From Euborellia annulipes (taxonomy: Eukaryota > Arthropoda > Insecta > Dermaptera > Anisolabididae): a DNA stretch of 64,000 bases. Made by a program: the position numbers and the translations under genes. Location of the stretch: assembly GCA_023213315.1 (NCBI GenBank), contig JAKCPI010009397.1:1-64000 (forward strand). Reading direction: 5' to 3'. The notes beneath the pieces are model-generated. The model was given only the letters and a program-made list of their open reading frames with translations. It was not told where the DNA came from and made no database searches. Position 1 is the first letter of the stretch, and every line of letters starts with the position of its first letter. Positions 1 through 12,170 of this stretch are shown here, in pieces.

Positions 1-120
1 AAACTCATTTTTTGGATTCAGGGGGACCTCAAAAACGTGAATATCCATCAAAATCTCGACATTGAATTTTTGATATGCATCCAATACTATATAGGTCAAC
101 ATATATAGGTAAGAGAAAGT
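1..120 (+). mobile_element. X-box repeat, 3' end fragment
   Basis: Contains GGATTCAGGGGGACCTC, the AATCTCGACATTGAATT block and the terminal GGTAAGAGAAAGT. It is cut by the window edge, so more may lie outside. Confidence 0.7.
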
Positions 121-994
121 AATAGACAGGTGTGATTGCCGTCCCCTGAGACTAGATTATAGGAGTCCCGTGCCATCTTTCTTTTTTATATGCATTCAAT
201 TTGCATTATGGAAGAAACTTTTTAATCCGTTTAATTTGTTGTTGTCATTATCCAAGATAGAATGTATACTAGTATAAAATAAATTCTTAGTTGCTAAGGC
301 GTAAAAACAGGATTAATGTAAGAGAAATAAAAAAGATCTTCAGAGTGATGTTTAAGCTTTAGATATATAAAAATATATGTAAAAAAAAGCGTAAACCGTT
401 ATCTAAATACGGGGCATAAAATTCATCCCAGTTCACAATATAATTAATTAAACAACAATAACAAAATAGATCTAGCTGTAATCATAATTTATTGATCATC
501 AGGTAATAAGTGCCAAAATGAATAAGTCCAGTATCGAAATTCTTGAATGGAAGCTTAATTGTTTAGATTTATATTGTAATTACTTTTGTGTAAACGTTGA
601 CACGAATCTCTAGATAAAGGAAAAAAAACTTATTTTTTCTAGCTTTGATTCCAATCAAAGGAATAATCTAAATGATTTAGTTCTCATCTATTTCTTAATA
701 TCTCCAAATAATTAATAATAACAATAATATTAATATATGGAAGGAGCAGAGAGCCAGGTAATTAGTCACCACAAAATAAAACCCTCTGTGTAAGAAACAG
801 TTTCGGCTTTAATTAAATAGCGCCATCATCAGTCCACTGATCGAAAGTATAAACTCAAATGACAAAGCATTGAGTTATATTGTGGAGTTGTCAGTAGGTG
901 TGTATTTGATACATAAATTATTTGTATAAAATAGAAAGCAATGCTATCACTTTGTATATGATGCGTCAAGTTTGAGACACGAAATTGTTTGGTA
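121..994. other. AT-rich sequence, no gene seen
   Basis: Apart from the hammerhead relic at 800-832 I see nothing. 1770-2500 is similar, with a GA microsatellite at 2048-2073 and a GGTGGTGGTCGCG spot at 2231. 2770-3280 holds nothing recognisable. Confidence 0.5.
800..832 (-). ncRNA. Solo hammerhead-like motif, 3' box lost
   Basis: On minus: CTGATGATGGCGC, AAAGCCGAAACTG. Box 1 and the GAAA box are intact but the GTC triplet is replaced by TGT. Closely related to the intact motif at 60468-60503. Confidence 0.45.
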
Positions 995-1212
995 CAGTGA
1001 GCGCCACAATTAAGCCCCCATCTGATAGCTAGAGTTTTAAATATATTGTATAGTATATGGTGTATAGTAAAATAACTTTATTGACTGAAAAGGTATTTAA
1101 AACGTAAAATCTGACAGATGATTTTATTTTTACCTTTTTAAAATTATTTCACCATATACCATATACTTAAGGTTCTAGCTATCAGGTGGAGACTTAATTG
1201 TGGCGCTCACTT
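995..1212. mobile_element. Tc1/mariner-type MITE
   Basis: TIRs of about 38 bp starting CAGTGAGCGCCACAATTAAG (right end reversed starts AAGTGAGCGCCACAATTAAG), flanked by TA on both sides. The interior is AT-rich with GTATATGGTG and its complement. Confidence 0.75.
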
Positions 1213-1259
1213 TATTTAGCCCCTTTATTTTTTCAAATCTCTCCAGAATATTTTATTAT

Positions 1260-1746
1260 ATCTTGTAATTTTGATTTCCCGCCTCTCAACTGAACACTGC
1301 TCCTGTCAGCAGACAACTACCAGCTGACTTCTGTCGAAATTTGAACCAGCTAGGTCTTTTAGTTTTTGTTTGACATCCATTAATAGCAGACTACCTCGTG
1401 ATTTGAGAAGAAAATAGAAAAAACTGAATTTTCAGTTTCCATGGCAAAAATCCATGAATTGGGATACGAATTACTCCCTCATCCGCCCTATTCTCCGGAT
1501 TTAACCCCCCGAGTGACTATTTCTTGTTTCCAAACCTGAAAAAATGGCTCGGCGGAAAGAGATTTGATTCCAACGATGATTTTGACGCCCTCGACAAATC
1601 TTATTTTTTGGAAGGGATAAAAAAATTGGAGAAACGTTGGACAAAGTGTATAGAGCTCAAAGTAGCCTACGTTGAAAAATAAAATAATTTTTTATCCAAA
1701 AACCTGTTTTTATTCAAAAATTCACGGACTTATTGACCTGCTCTCG
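1260..1746 (+). pseudogene. Mariner transposase remnant with large internal deletion
   Basis: Decayed mariner-family transposon. The 5' leader and first few residues (EKKIEKTEF-like) run directly into the C-terminal part. From 1441 the reading has HELGYELLPHPPYSPDL, then a +1 frameshift, then SDYFLFPNLKKWLGGKRF and KKLEKRWTKCIELK before a stop at 1680-1682. PHPPYSPDLxPSDYxLF is the hallmark block around the last catalytic Asp of mariner transposases. The DNA-binding region and the first two catalytic acids are missing. The right TIR (CGGACTTATTGACCTG, to 1746) is present, the left TIR is not recognisable. Confidence 0.85.
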
Positions 1747-2514
1747 TAATATAGCCTCAGAGAGGTCATATATAATTTCTATATATTATTGTAGTTCTAT
1801 TGAATAAAAGCAAATCGTTCATTTGATCTGGCCATCAAAAATTTTAAAAGCATCATCATCATTAAAAAAAAGTGAAGGAAATAAATCTTATATTATCTCT
1901 ATCAAATGAAGTATTTAAAATATTTCTTCTTCTCTTTTGATAATTATTTTAGTGAGTGAATAATTAGATAAAATAAATATTAATTTTGAGTTTGTTTTTC
2001 TATGATCAGAGAGAGATACGCATGCCTATATATACAATTGCTTTAGAAAAGAGAGAGAGAGAGAGAAGAGAGAGACCTGTTTTTCTTTTCATTCATTAGT
2101 GGAGGCTTTTAGCTACTGTCGGGTTTGAATTCATTTGTTTAATGATCATATTTCATAATCAACATATTTGCTCTGGACAGATTTCCTCTAAAGATAATTG
2201 AATCATTTATTAAAATATCCGCTACTAACTGGTGGTGGTCGCGAAGTAAGAAGGAAGGACAAGTAAAAAAAATATATATCAGGTTGGAAATTAATTGGCT
2301 GCGATCTCGATCATTTATAATTGATAAAAGAGAAAGCAGGTCTTTAGGGACTAAAAGAAAGAGAACCTCCTCCCTCCCTTTTAGTATGTTTAAATAAACG
2401 AAGATGGACAATTATGAATCCCCTCTCCGGGGGGTTTTTATGAACACCTATGGGAGTGTTGAATTAGTTCAATTGTAGGATGTTTACCTTTAATGAAGTT
2501 AAGTATAAAAAAAA

Positions 2515-2765
2515 AAGCCCTCAGGCCTTGGTGTAGTTGCTAGCGTGCTAGCCTTCTATACCAAGGGTTCGAACCCCAGGCAGTCCGATGATTTTATTTA
2601 AGACATCTGGATACCAAATTGCTTAAATAAATATGCGTGGACCTCAAATATATATATTATTAAAATACAAATATCATTAAAGTCTTATATGGCCTGATTT
2701 GCCGAAAAGACTGGTGTATGTGTGGGGAAAAAAGTGTGAGTGTTAAAAAAAAAAAAAAATAAATA
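2515..2765 (+). repeat. tRNA-derived SINE, family 1
   Basis: Pol III box A-like TGGTGTAGTTGCTAG and a near-consensus box B, GGGTTCGAACCCC, 30-35 nt apart. A body with GATGATTTTATTTAAG and GCCGAAAAGACTG, a GTGTGAGTG tail and poly-A. No folded tRNA cloverleaf survives. Confidence 0.8.
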
Positions 2766-3283
2766 AATAAAAATAAAAGAAAATAATTTTGATTGTTACA
2801 TATTCTAGTAGGTTATAAGTGAAGATAAATTTTTTCGCTTTGAGTTGCGTGATTTCCTAGATCTCAGAAGCAAATTCAAACCTCTAGGACATCCACTGTC
2901 CAGATCTGAGGACCAGCAGCTTCTAAACCAACCCATCTCCACGGTTACCTCCTAATCCCACTCTCTTAGAAATGGCTACAAAAGGAGAGGCGAAACGTAG
3001 AGTATATCAACAATCAACGAGGCTCAACACGAAAAAATTTATGTAACAGGGTGATGTATGGCTGTAGTGTAGATGTTGAAAGAGAGAAAAAACAAATAGA
3101 AAATGCAGACTATTTAGTTTCTTTATTAAGATTCAGCCCACGGCTAAGATTTCGGTACTCAAATTGGAGGTAAAAATATACAGTCAATGAAGATAAAAAC
3201 AATTTACAAACATTTGTGTATATTTACAATTCCATAATAATTGTTAAGTAATTTTTATATATATTTAAAAAAAAAAAAACATC

Positions 3284-3446
3284 GCCTGCTGAGAATGCTG
3301 AGTGGCGAAAGCCAGAAATTGAACAATTCGAGAAAAATATTTTTACCACTTGTGCACTCAAAAAAAGAAGACGTTTAAACAACGTTGTGTAGGCTGAACT
3401 CGAAAATTAAATTTTCGAACTTTCGCCACTATGATTCTCAGCAGGC
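3284..3446. mobile_element. MITE with GCCTGCTGAGAATG ends
   Basis: 163 bp; ends GCCTGCTGAGAATGCTGAG and (reversed) GCCTGCTGAGAATCATAG, followed by TGGCGAAAG on both arms. Target duplication not evident. Confidence 0.65.
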
Positions 3447-3519
3447 AACAATATATGCTTTTTTTGACACATCCCAGGTATTGATTTCTGTTTTATATAT
3501 AAATCACTTAATAACTATT

Positions 3520-3937
3520 CAGGTCTATTCTCTAAAAACAGACGTTAAAATTTAAAATAAACAAATGGGTGTTAAAAAGTAATGTAAAAACAATAAGTGT
3601 TAAAAAATGCTATTTTTTAAATAAAGCTTTAAACGACGTTAACATGTTGCTTTTATTTCAAAGCTATCAAAATCATAACCTGACTTTCTAGGTTAAGGAA
3701 GCCAGTTTTATTTTAAACACGACGTTAAAATATTAAAGGCACCTCCCAGACATGGCATTAATTTTTAACACTATTTACTAAATGTTAACGCTTTAAAGTT
3801 TTTGTTTGCAGAATAGCTATTTGAGGCAAGGAAGTGATTTTGAATAACATTTTTTAACGCTGATTGTTTTTACATTACTTTTTAACACCTCTTTGTTTAT
3901 TTTAAATTTTAACGTCTGTTTTTAGAGAATAGACCTG
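3520..3937. mobile_element. MITE with ~85-bp terminal inverted repeats
   Basis: Ends CAGGTCTATTCTCTAAAAAC at both sides; TIRs extend through GTGTTAAAAAGTAATG. Repeated GTTAAAA motifs inside. Possible ATT duplication. Not seen elsewhere in the window. Confidence 0.75.
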
Positions 3938-4006
3938 ATTGTGATTATAAATATACATAAAATCTTCTAAATTGTTTTGATCTTCAATGAATGTATATTT
4001 TTATCT

Positions 4007-4040
4007 CTGATGATGGTCCAAACTTAGGATCGAAACAGAC
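4007..4040 (+). ncRNA. Solo hammerhead-like motif
   Basis: CTGATGATGGTCC, TAGGATCGAAACAGAC. Box 1 and GAAA are present; cleavage side is GAC. Probably a decayed copy. Confidence 0.4.
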
Positions 4041-4283
4041 GTGGGCAGAATTTCAAAAAAGAAACTTAAATGGCTGAAAAAATTTATCTTCATATACACC
4101 CAGTAGCGGAAGTCTTTCAGAATATAAATTAGTTTGCTGATGGTGTAATCGTAAAATAACTTCAATGAACGAAAATAGTGTGTCTTGACAAGTGGTGTCA
4201 ATTCTATCTTTGAAAATATGAGAGGGTCTAAGAGAATTAATTAGTAATGATGATTTTCCATAGAAAAAGAGGAAGGGTGCTCT

Positions 4284-4620
4284 CTCACGTCTCATGTAGT
4301 TCCAGGCGAGTGACCATCAACCATCTTTGGCTCTGGGCGCACCTCTCTTGTCTTCATGGACTACGTGCCGCCATCTGTGTGCCGTCGATTGGAACTAATC
4401 GTACCTGAGGCATGGACTCTCTCTCTCTCCCTCTCTCTCTCCTCTTTCTTGCTGCTGGTGCACATCTCATCTCATCTCATCTCATCTCTCTTGATCTGAT
4501 GGTTTGGCCGGGGGCGATCGAGTGTGACTCATTCTCAACGGTCTTCTTGGGTATCTTCTTCTACTTGTTCAGCAGGAGCAGCGGTGGCGGTTGTCAAAAG
4601 AACTTAAACCCAAGTTAATA
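4284..4620. other. GC-richer island with CT and ATCTC microsatellites
   Basis: CT repeat at 4421-4443 and five CATCT units at 4462-4487. Upstream 4290-4400 is unique GC-rich sequence. No recognised protein. Confidence 0.3.
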
Positions 4621-4988
4621 TTGGCTTTGGCCGGACACTCTATCAATGGACTATTGTCGATAATCAATGACCATTTAAAACAGGAATTAAAATAATTTTT
4701 TTTTTTTTCTTTTAATAAATTAATTGCTTATTTGGAAAAGCGGCGTCCTACTTGATTGATTGATTGCATATTAGTGTTTAATTAAAAAAAAAAAGAAATG
4801 GTTATTTAAGGAAATATATGTCAATTGAGAATTTTTTTTTTTGTACATATTAGCTAAAACCGTTCGAAAAATGAATGAAATAGTTAATCCATAAACTATC
4901 CTAAATAATGACCTCGGACAAAAAAGGCAGCATGAATATGGAAATCTCTGGATGACAAAATTAGTATTGTTATCTATTTCAATTTTGA

Positions 4989-5411
4989 AAAACTGTAAAC
5001 TTGACAAGCATGCATGTGCAATCTTTTTGTACAAGCAAACTGTAGCGTCTGTAGGAGAATTTTGCGCAAGTATTTTATTTGTTCAAGCCGCTTGATGCTC
5101 GATTGAATTTTAATCATGCACAAGCATACTTGCGCAAGCAAAATTCTTCGTCATTTTATAGAGGTCTTGACATTTGATATTTATTTAATTCATTTAAAAT
5201 TTCGATTTAAATATTAATTTTTATTGTGTATCTGTTTAAAGCAAGTGGGATTTCTTGTTATCTTCCGAGTTTGACATTTTTAGTTTAATTTTCGGCATAG
5301 TAACTGTTTCTTGCATATATGCATGCTTGTGCCTTGTGCTATGGTGCTGAAGGAAATTTGTGCATGCTGGTACAAAAAGATTGCACATGCATGCTTGTCA
5401 AGTTTGCAGTT
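4989..5411. repeat. Inverted repeat built on GCATGCATG
   Basis: 4991-5035 and 5368-5411 are inverse copies of one 40-mer (CTTGACAAGCATGCATGTGC). The arm continues as TTGCGCAAG-containing sequence. A third copy is at 45996-46038. Confidence 0.6.
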
Positions 5412-5419
5412 ACGTAGGC

Positions 5420-7830
5420 TTATGTAGCTGCCTTAAGTTGAGTTATATTAAGGAAGGTTTTCAGATCCTGGCAATTAAAATTATTCCTGTTTTTAGAGAT
5501 GGTGATGGAGTCAGAAAAATAACAAGACGTTTGCAGTCAAATTTTCTTTTATTATTGCAATAACTTAGTTAAAAAACTGAATACGACGCTTGATGATGGC
5601 TATAGAAATGTAGTTTGTATTGTGTACGTAATAAACCACAATTAATGCCAAAATATCTTTTATTTCAAATATTAACTACCGTGAAATCCTTAATCAATTC
5701 GACAAGAAAAACATTCATTTTTTGTGTTATCACGCCATGGGTCCTTTTTTATGTAAATATTAAGATAATTTATTTAATTAGCCTAATCATAGAGACAAAG
5801 AGCAAAACGTAACCCTTGTATTTATGAATCTAGAGCCTTGACTCTACTCCAAGGAGCACGGGCAACTAAACTGCTATTTATAATTTTACTTTCAAATAGT
5901 TACATAAATAATTCACATATATTAATAGAAGATTGTGCACATTTCAACAGGACAAAATTTTTCAGATGTAGCAAATAAATTTATTTCAAAAAGAAAAAAT
6001 CTGGTGTGACTGGTAGCACAGCGCACAATTTTTATATCCATCGAATTTTTGACATGAATCTAATACTTTCTCCTTTATTATTCCATATATAAGAGAAAGT
6101 AAAAAGTAATTGTCGGGAATAATAAGGAGTAGTAATTATTTAAAATTCTCAGTCTAACAATCATTTGGATCATCTACCTTAAAAATTTAACAACTCTTTA
6201 ATATAATATTTTGGAGACATAAAAAAAAATGTACAAAAAGTGTGAAAATTCCAGTTAAATCTGATCACAGTTCGGAACTAATTGCAAGGCATTGCTTTGG
6301 TGTATGTAATAGAGAGAGAGAGACTAGCGGTCAGGTGAAGTTTTAGATCAGATGAACGGGGAGAAAAGAGAACAACACAACAAGAACAAAAAATGAACTG
6401 AAAATTGACATTTAATGATAAATGAAAAAGATGAGCGGATCAAAGAAGACAATTAAACGGCATTTGTTAAAAAAAAAAATTTAGTATTTGCTAAAAAAAA
6501 AAAAAAAGTTTAAATGTTTTGGCCTCAAACTGTTATTTCAACATTGAAAGTTCAAAGTACACAGACACACACACACACAGTGGTATGCAAATAGTCTGCT
6601 TAAAAACTCCAAGGTCATCAACTTAATATATAAAAAAAAAAGGAGAAAAGCAAATAAAAATTTTCTATGACAGAATTTGAGGGAAAAAAATTGTATATTT
6701 CTCTTTTAGAGGAAAGAATATTTAATTGCTAAAAGAGAGGATTAATTAATAGCACGTTAGGTTAATGTGCCTTTTTTTTGGATGGGTTTTGTTTCGGGTG
6801 TTTTTTTTTTTTTAAGATAAGATAGCAAAGCGCGACGAGATGAAGTCGCGATACAATTGTGACTCTTTTTTTTTACAATTTTACAACAAAGCTGCCCGCT
6901 CCAGTCGTGATGAAAAATGAATTTTGAAACAATAACGTAATTACAATGACAAATTGAGACCAAAAAACTGCGAGATATTTGCCTGATAGAGACACGCCAC
7001 AATGCAGTAGTAATTATCTTCAATATTGTGGAAATTAACTTAAAAGGGAAAAAAAACGAAGATTATTTCTTCCTTATTTTCTAATTTCTCCCAAACGCTT
7101 CTCCCGAAAGACAAGTGAATCGGAACCGAAACGCTGTGTTTATTTAGCATATGAAAAAAAGCTCAGTTCAGTTGCATCACGCACCAAAGGCGTCGTGATG
7201 GCTAAGAGCTTTTTTTTTTTTAATGCACTGAGATTGATAAATTGAATTTCATTCAAAAACAAAAGACACAAGTAACCTATTTCTGACAAATAGATTTAAA
7301 AGAATAAAAGGCATTTGTGTTTGTTTTTTTGTGTCTTTTAATTAATAAAGAATTTCTTTTGATTAACAAACAAAAAAGACTAATTCCCTTCCTATATTTT
7401 ATCTAAATAGATTGCATTTATGAAAATGCTATTGTTTTACAAATAATAACAAATAGTCAAAGAAAAAAAAAAAGTTTAACAAAAAATCGTTTAAAGCTTT
7501 CGCCAAAAAGAGAACGAATAAAATTAATAAAGTATTCCTACTGGCTCATAAATAGATAATCAAACTAAGATTGTAACTAACTGTTTAGGATATGGATTGA
7601 TTCTCAACCTGTGGGGGCTCGTACCCTAGACGGGAAATAATAATAGTAAAAAAATGGGTTGTGAAAATATGAACAAAATAGCAAAATATTCGAAAAAAAA
7701 AAAAAAAAAAAAAAAAAAATTATAATCATTATTGAAAGTAAAAAATAAGACTTGTGGCAGCAGGTCGTATTATTAAGGCGGAGTCAAAAAAAATTAAAAT
7801 ATGCAGTCAAAATTATTTCTTTTAATATGC
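5420..7830. other. AT-rich sequence, no gene seen
   Basis: Includes the small X-box derivative at 6000-6100, a CA run at 6563-6580 and A-runs such as 7691-7720. The same holds for 8450-9670, 10140-10780 and 11110-11480. Confidence 0.5.
6000..6100 (+). mobile_element. X-box repeat with its middle deleted
   Basis: TCTGGTGTGACTGG at the left joins directly to the CGAATTTTTGACATGAAT end block and GAGAAAGT at the right. A 100-bp derivative keeping both termini. Confidence 0.6.
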
Positions 7831-7839
7831 CTTTTGGCT

Positions 7840-7872
7840 GACGTTTCGGCCTCTGATCTAGGCCATCTTCAG
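7840..7872 (-). ncRNA. Solo hammerhead ribozyme motif, intact core
   Basis: On minus: CTGAAGATGGCC, then GGCCGAAACGTC. Stem II GGCC/GGCC closes a loop of about 10 nt, stem III is the palindromic ACGT and cleavage follows GTC. A flanking repeat AAGAAATAATTTTGG is inverted on either side (7812 and 7915), so it may be one arm of a short palindrome. Confidence 0.7.
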
Positions 7873-8244
7873 TGTCGGTGGAGAGAATAAATGAAATTTT
7901 AATTTTCATAAAAGAAATAATTTTGGATGCATGTCTTGGATTTTTTTTTGTTTTTTTTTTAATCCACCTTAAAAAAATTTTAGAGAATTATTTTTAATAA
8001 CCGCGCCTGCGACGGACCGTCGCCTTTTCTTATTATAACCATTTGGTATCCAAATGGCTTAAATAAAATCATCGGACTGCCTGGGATCCGAACCCAATAA
8101 AATTATTATTACTACTATTCCAATCCAGTGCCAGCTTTTATAAAAATATTGAAAACAATATTTTATTTATTTATTATTTATAAATCTTATATTATAAATA
8201 AATAAATATAATTAATATTTACTGAGTAATCTCCTAGGCACGGG

Positions 8245-8379
8245 TTATAGAGTTTTTAAAAGTCGACTTGAAAGTCGAAAAGTCGACTTTTAAAAAGATT
8301 AATCGATTCCGAGAATCGAAAAATATCAAGTCGATTCCAAAATCGAAAATCGAATTTTCGAGCGCCTTTTCCATCCCTA
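8245..8379 (+). repeat. AGTCGACT-rich element resembling the mini-hAT
   Basis: Contains repeated AAGTCGACTTTTAAAA and CGATTCCGAGAATCG palindromes and ends CCATCCCTA, the reverse of TAGGGATGG. The left end is weak and no clear duplication is visible, so hAT origin is a guess. Confidence 0.4.
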
Positions 8380-8407
8380 CCCTATAAACTGCAAATTCCT
8401 TAAACGA

Positions 8408-8442
8408 CTGAAGATGGCAGAATAAAATTTCACCGAAACATC
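8408..8442 (+). ncRNA. Solo hammerhead-like motif with ATC cleavage site
   Basis: CTGAAGATGGC, long loop, CACCGAAACATC. All core residues except the G of the cleavage triplet are retained; ATC still fits the NUH rule. Family-like flank GGCTGAATCCTCG follows. Confidence 0.5.
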
Positions 8443-9678
8443 TCGATTGGGAATTGATCTTTCATTGGTTTAAACCTCCTTGGCTGAATCCTCGCAACTC
8501 CAACATAAATACCTAACAACAATTAGTTTTTAATATAATAAATATGACTGAAAGTTGTCATAAGTATTTAGAGCTTACGCAATTCTTTAGTTTATGGAAA
8601 AAAGAAGTCGTAACAATTTTGTGGAAAAATTCACCAGGCATGAGATGACAAGTCTGATGAAAAAAAAAATCATTATATTGATATTACTTCACTCTAATTC
8701 ATGAAGGAAATTTAGATTTACAAAACTAGAGATTTCATTTAGAATAAAAATTCCAATCCGTAAACCAAGCGTATCTTTGATTGGCACAATGAAGCAAAAA
8801 AAAAAAAAAAAAATATTAAATATCCTTAAAAAAAAAAAAAAAGTTAGATTTAAATAAATAAATTAAAAATCACAATCCGTTCAACTAAAATAATTCTCTA
8901 GCTAGTACTTAAATAAGCAAGGGCAAAAGACAAAGCTCTAAATTAAGGGTAGAGGAGGAGGGGGGAGGGGGTGTTTCTTGAAAAGGGCAAGCGAAGGGTG
9001 TCGACGACTTGCTGAGGAATAATAACAGCGACACAATTAGTCAATTTCGATAACACCCTGCCTGCTTGGGATGTCAAGAAAATGTACTTGAATTAATCAA
9101 AACACAATTAATATCCATAAAGGGAGCTCCAAGTTGAATGCATGCATTTCATTTCTATAGGGTAGATAAGCTAAGCGAGTTGGGTTATGCAGTTTAGAAA
9201 TTATAACTAAGATTATAATGAAGGGGTGGGGGGAGATATTTAAAAGAAGTTATTTAAAGAGATAAACTGAGATGAATATTCAGTATTCGAATTAAAAGAA
9301 CGTTCAAAATTAGTCAGTGTATGTGCCAATAATAATACATGCTTTGATTTTCTAGCATCTCTCTAAAAATCTCGGTTTATCTCAAAGAAAAATTGTAATA
9401 AAAAAATCATTGTGTGGTTTTATGAAACCACGATGCAAGTGAAACTTTTTTTCGAATCGTAGGCGTTTAACTGGAAATTTTCAGAAAATTATTCAATTAA
9501 GGGTATTAAATTCACGTTTTTACAAAAGTATTAAAATAAAAATATATATATAGGTGATTAAAATAAAAAATTGAATAATTAAATTTCACAATTATTATCT
9601 TATAATTCATCATATATATTAAATTTCAAATTTCCTATATTTGTTATTTATATGGAGAGAGATAAAATATAAATTACA

Positions 9679-9899
9679 ATGGAAAATTGGAGGTATCAAC
9701 CAAATTGGGATTGTCCAGGTTAATAAAACTCCCAGGATAAGACGTTTCAGCCTGAATTTATTTGGCCATCTTCAGTTATACACATAGTTAATTCCCGATA
9801 ACTGAAGATGGCCAAATAAATTCAGGCCGAAACGTCTTATCCTGGGAGTTTTATTAACCTGGACAATCCCAATTTGGCTGATACCTCCAATTCTCCATT
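9679..9899 (+). mobile_element. Palindromic hammerhead pair
   Basis: Arms of about 100 bp around 9788 with hammerhead motifs at 9741-9775 (minus, core GACGTTTCAG, one base changed) and 9802-9836 (plus, CTGAAGATGGCC, GGCCGAAACGTC; stem II GGCC/GGCC). The outer arms contain GGAGGTATC and its complement. Short centre, so a transcript would fold end to end. Confidence 0.75.
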
Positions 9900-10008
9900 T
9901 ATCACATCACAGCCACAATCTCAAAATCAACTATAAAATATAAATATCGTAGAGTAGTAGGCCTAAAGAAACCTGGCGTGAATGGCCAGTAAAGTCACGG
10001 CTTGTAAC

Positions 10009-10125
10009 TAGGGATGTGGTATCGAAAAAAAGTATCGATACTTGTACTTGGTATCGTATCGAAAGGAAAGTATCGAGTAAAAATAGTATCGAAACAAAAG
10101 TATCGATACTTTTTTAGAGTCCCTA
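10009..10125 (+). mobile_element. 117-bp hAT mini-element made of TATCGATA-type palindromes
   Basis: Exact 8-bp duplication CTTGTAAC (10001-10008, 10126-10133). Ends TAGGGATG and (reversed) TAGGGACT. The interior is almost entirely GTATCGATACTT and GTATCGAA variants, with two perfect TATCGATA sites. Confidence 0.85.
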
Positions 10126-10779
10126 CTTGTAACGCGACATGGTGATAGAAGGGCGAAAAAATTTGAGGCCATCAAATAAAAGTTTCAATTTAAAAATAAT
10201 AATGTAATCTACTATATCATATGGCTAATATTGATTGTCTCATTTGTTCCGAGTCTAGATCCGTTTTGAATTAGCAATTACTTGATAAAAATATGAACGG
10301 GTAAGTTCTACCGTTTAAAATTATAAAATTGGCTTCCGGTAAAAATGAATTTTATTTCTCTAGATCACTGTACTAATAGCAAAATCAAATTATAAGGCCT
10401 CTTGAACATAATTATAATTTGATCTGAAGAAAATAATTTTGGAAAGCATATCATATCATGTCAATAGTCTAATTATGAAGTATTAAAAGAAATGTCAACT
10501 TTCCCTCTCTTTTATAAGTATCCATTAATTTATTTTTGATTGCCCCCTCCCTACACTCTCAGTACCTTTTTGGAAAGTGATTCATAATCCATTCAATCAC
10601 TTGACGATAATTGTTTATTTAAACATGCAAGACGAGAGAAAGCTGCCTTCTGTTTATCAAGAGAGAAGGAAGGATTCGAAACATCTATTTTCTTAAAGCG
10701 CTAATCTTTGAAAATTGAAAGCACATTCCTTAAACTAATCTTGTAAATATTCGTCAAATATTTTGAGAGAGAAACACGC

Positions 10780-11110
10780 AGCAGCACATAGAGTGTCAAT
10801 ATGTTCTTCTCCTTCTTCGTCTTTGCACGTTCAAGCGCGGTCACAGGAGTTAATCAAGATGTTGTCCATGTAACTTTGTCTTGGGGCTGATTGTTTTCTT
10901 ACTAAGCCCGGTATAAGTATGCAAGATGATGAGGAAGACGAGCGGGGAGGGGGAGGGGAGGGGGAGTTTCCCCAAGGCAATATCTTGGCGGTCACGTACG
11001 CCTTGGGGCCGTATTAATTCCCCCGGGCTGCTGCTGCTGCTGGCCAACAACACATGGCTCAAAAGCACGTCTCGTCATGAATGTTAGAGGCACACGTTCT
11101 GTATTCTTCA
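10780..11110. other. GC-richer single-copy island
   Basis: Contains GCTGCTGCTGCTG (11029-11041), GGGGAGGGGGAGG and CGGTCACGTACGCC. The minus-strand open frame is low complexity and not recognised. Confidence 0.3.
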
Positions 11111-11488
11111 CAAGAAGTCCAGTTTGAGGAGCAAAAACGCCAAGAAGAAACGCTGGCTTTTTTTTATCTCATTCGGGCGCATATATGATGCATGGGTGAC
11201 GGGGGAAGTGGAGTGTATATAGGCTAGGGGTTGGGGTGAAGATGACAAGAATAAAAGTATTCGTATTGAAAGCAATTAAAAATAGAGGCAGGTTGACAAA
11301 TCTCAACTGACAGTTGACAATATACATTTTTTAGATTGTGAAATAAAATATTTAAATCTAAATTGAACTTTTAATCAATCAAATCGGATTATTTTAAATT
11401 TATACTAGCCTATGAAAAATTAAAAAAGTAAGCAAGAGTTGAAAATCTCTTAAAAATTACATTAATAAAAGATAATTTTTCTTTTTTT

Positions 11489-12170
11489 ACTTTCTCTTAC
11501 CTCTAGATATATGTTAATATATATAGAGAGAGAAAGTATTGGATTCATGTCAAAAATTCGATGTCGAGATTTTGATGGATCTTCACGTTTTGAGGTCCCC
11601 TGAATCCAAAAAAAGTGGTTATCGCGACATGGTCTGTCTGTGGGTGAGTGGGTGGGGGTGTGTGTGTGGGTGGGTGGGTGTGTGTCAAATTTTAAGCATG
11701 AAGGAATTGAGCTATGAGGCTGAAATTTTATATTTAAGTTAAACACCCCCGGGACCGACAAAATAAGCTTTTAATCAAAATCGGCCAAAGAGTACTAGTA
11801 CTTTACTGATGTACTTTTTCAGTTTTTTTTCGATTTTCTCAAAATTCGCTCTAACGATTTTGATTAAAATTCAAAAATCAATTATTTTTTAGATGCTCTT
11901 TCAAATGTATATTCTCGTTTTGCCCTCAAAATTGTTTGAAGCACACTTTACTCTTGTGCTTCATAGGAAAGATAGGAGAAATGGTTGCCATGGTAACAAA
12001 ATATAAATATTTTCCCATACTTATAAATTTTACATCTGAATTCAAATATTCCCTACTGCCGGGAACTAAACACATGTCGACACAAAAAATCTGGTGTGAC
12101 AAGCACAGTACACAACTTTCGATTACCGAAGGTAAGAGAAAGTTGTGTGCTGTGCGCCAGTCACACCAGA
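11489..12170 (-). mobile_element. Hairpin-ended X-box repeat, minus copy
   Basis: Complete inverted copy starting ACTTTCTCTTACC and ending GTCACACCAGA; X-box GTTGCCATGGTAAC at 11984-11997. Hairpin partly decayed. Confidence 0.75.

Noticed and set aside
2519..2588. Possible tRNA genes at SINE heads
   Set aside because: Boxes A and B are present but arms do not pair as a cloverleaf; attached SINE bodies and poly-A tails show retroposons.
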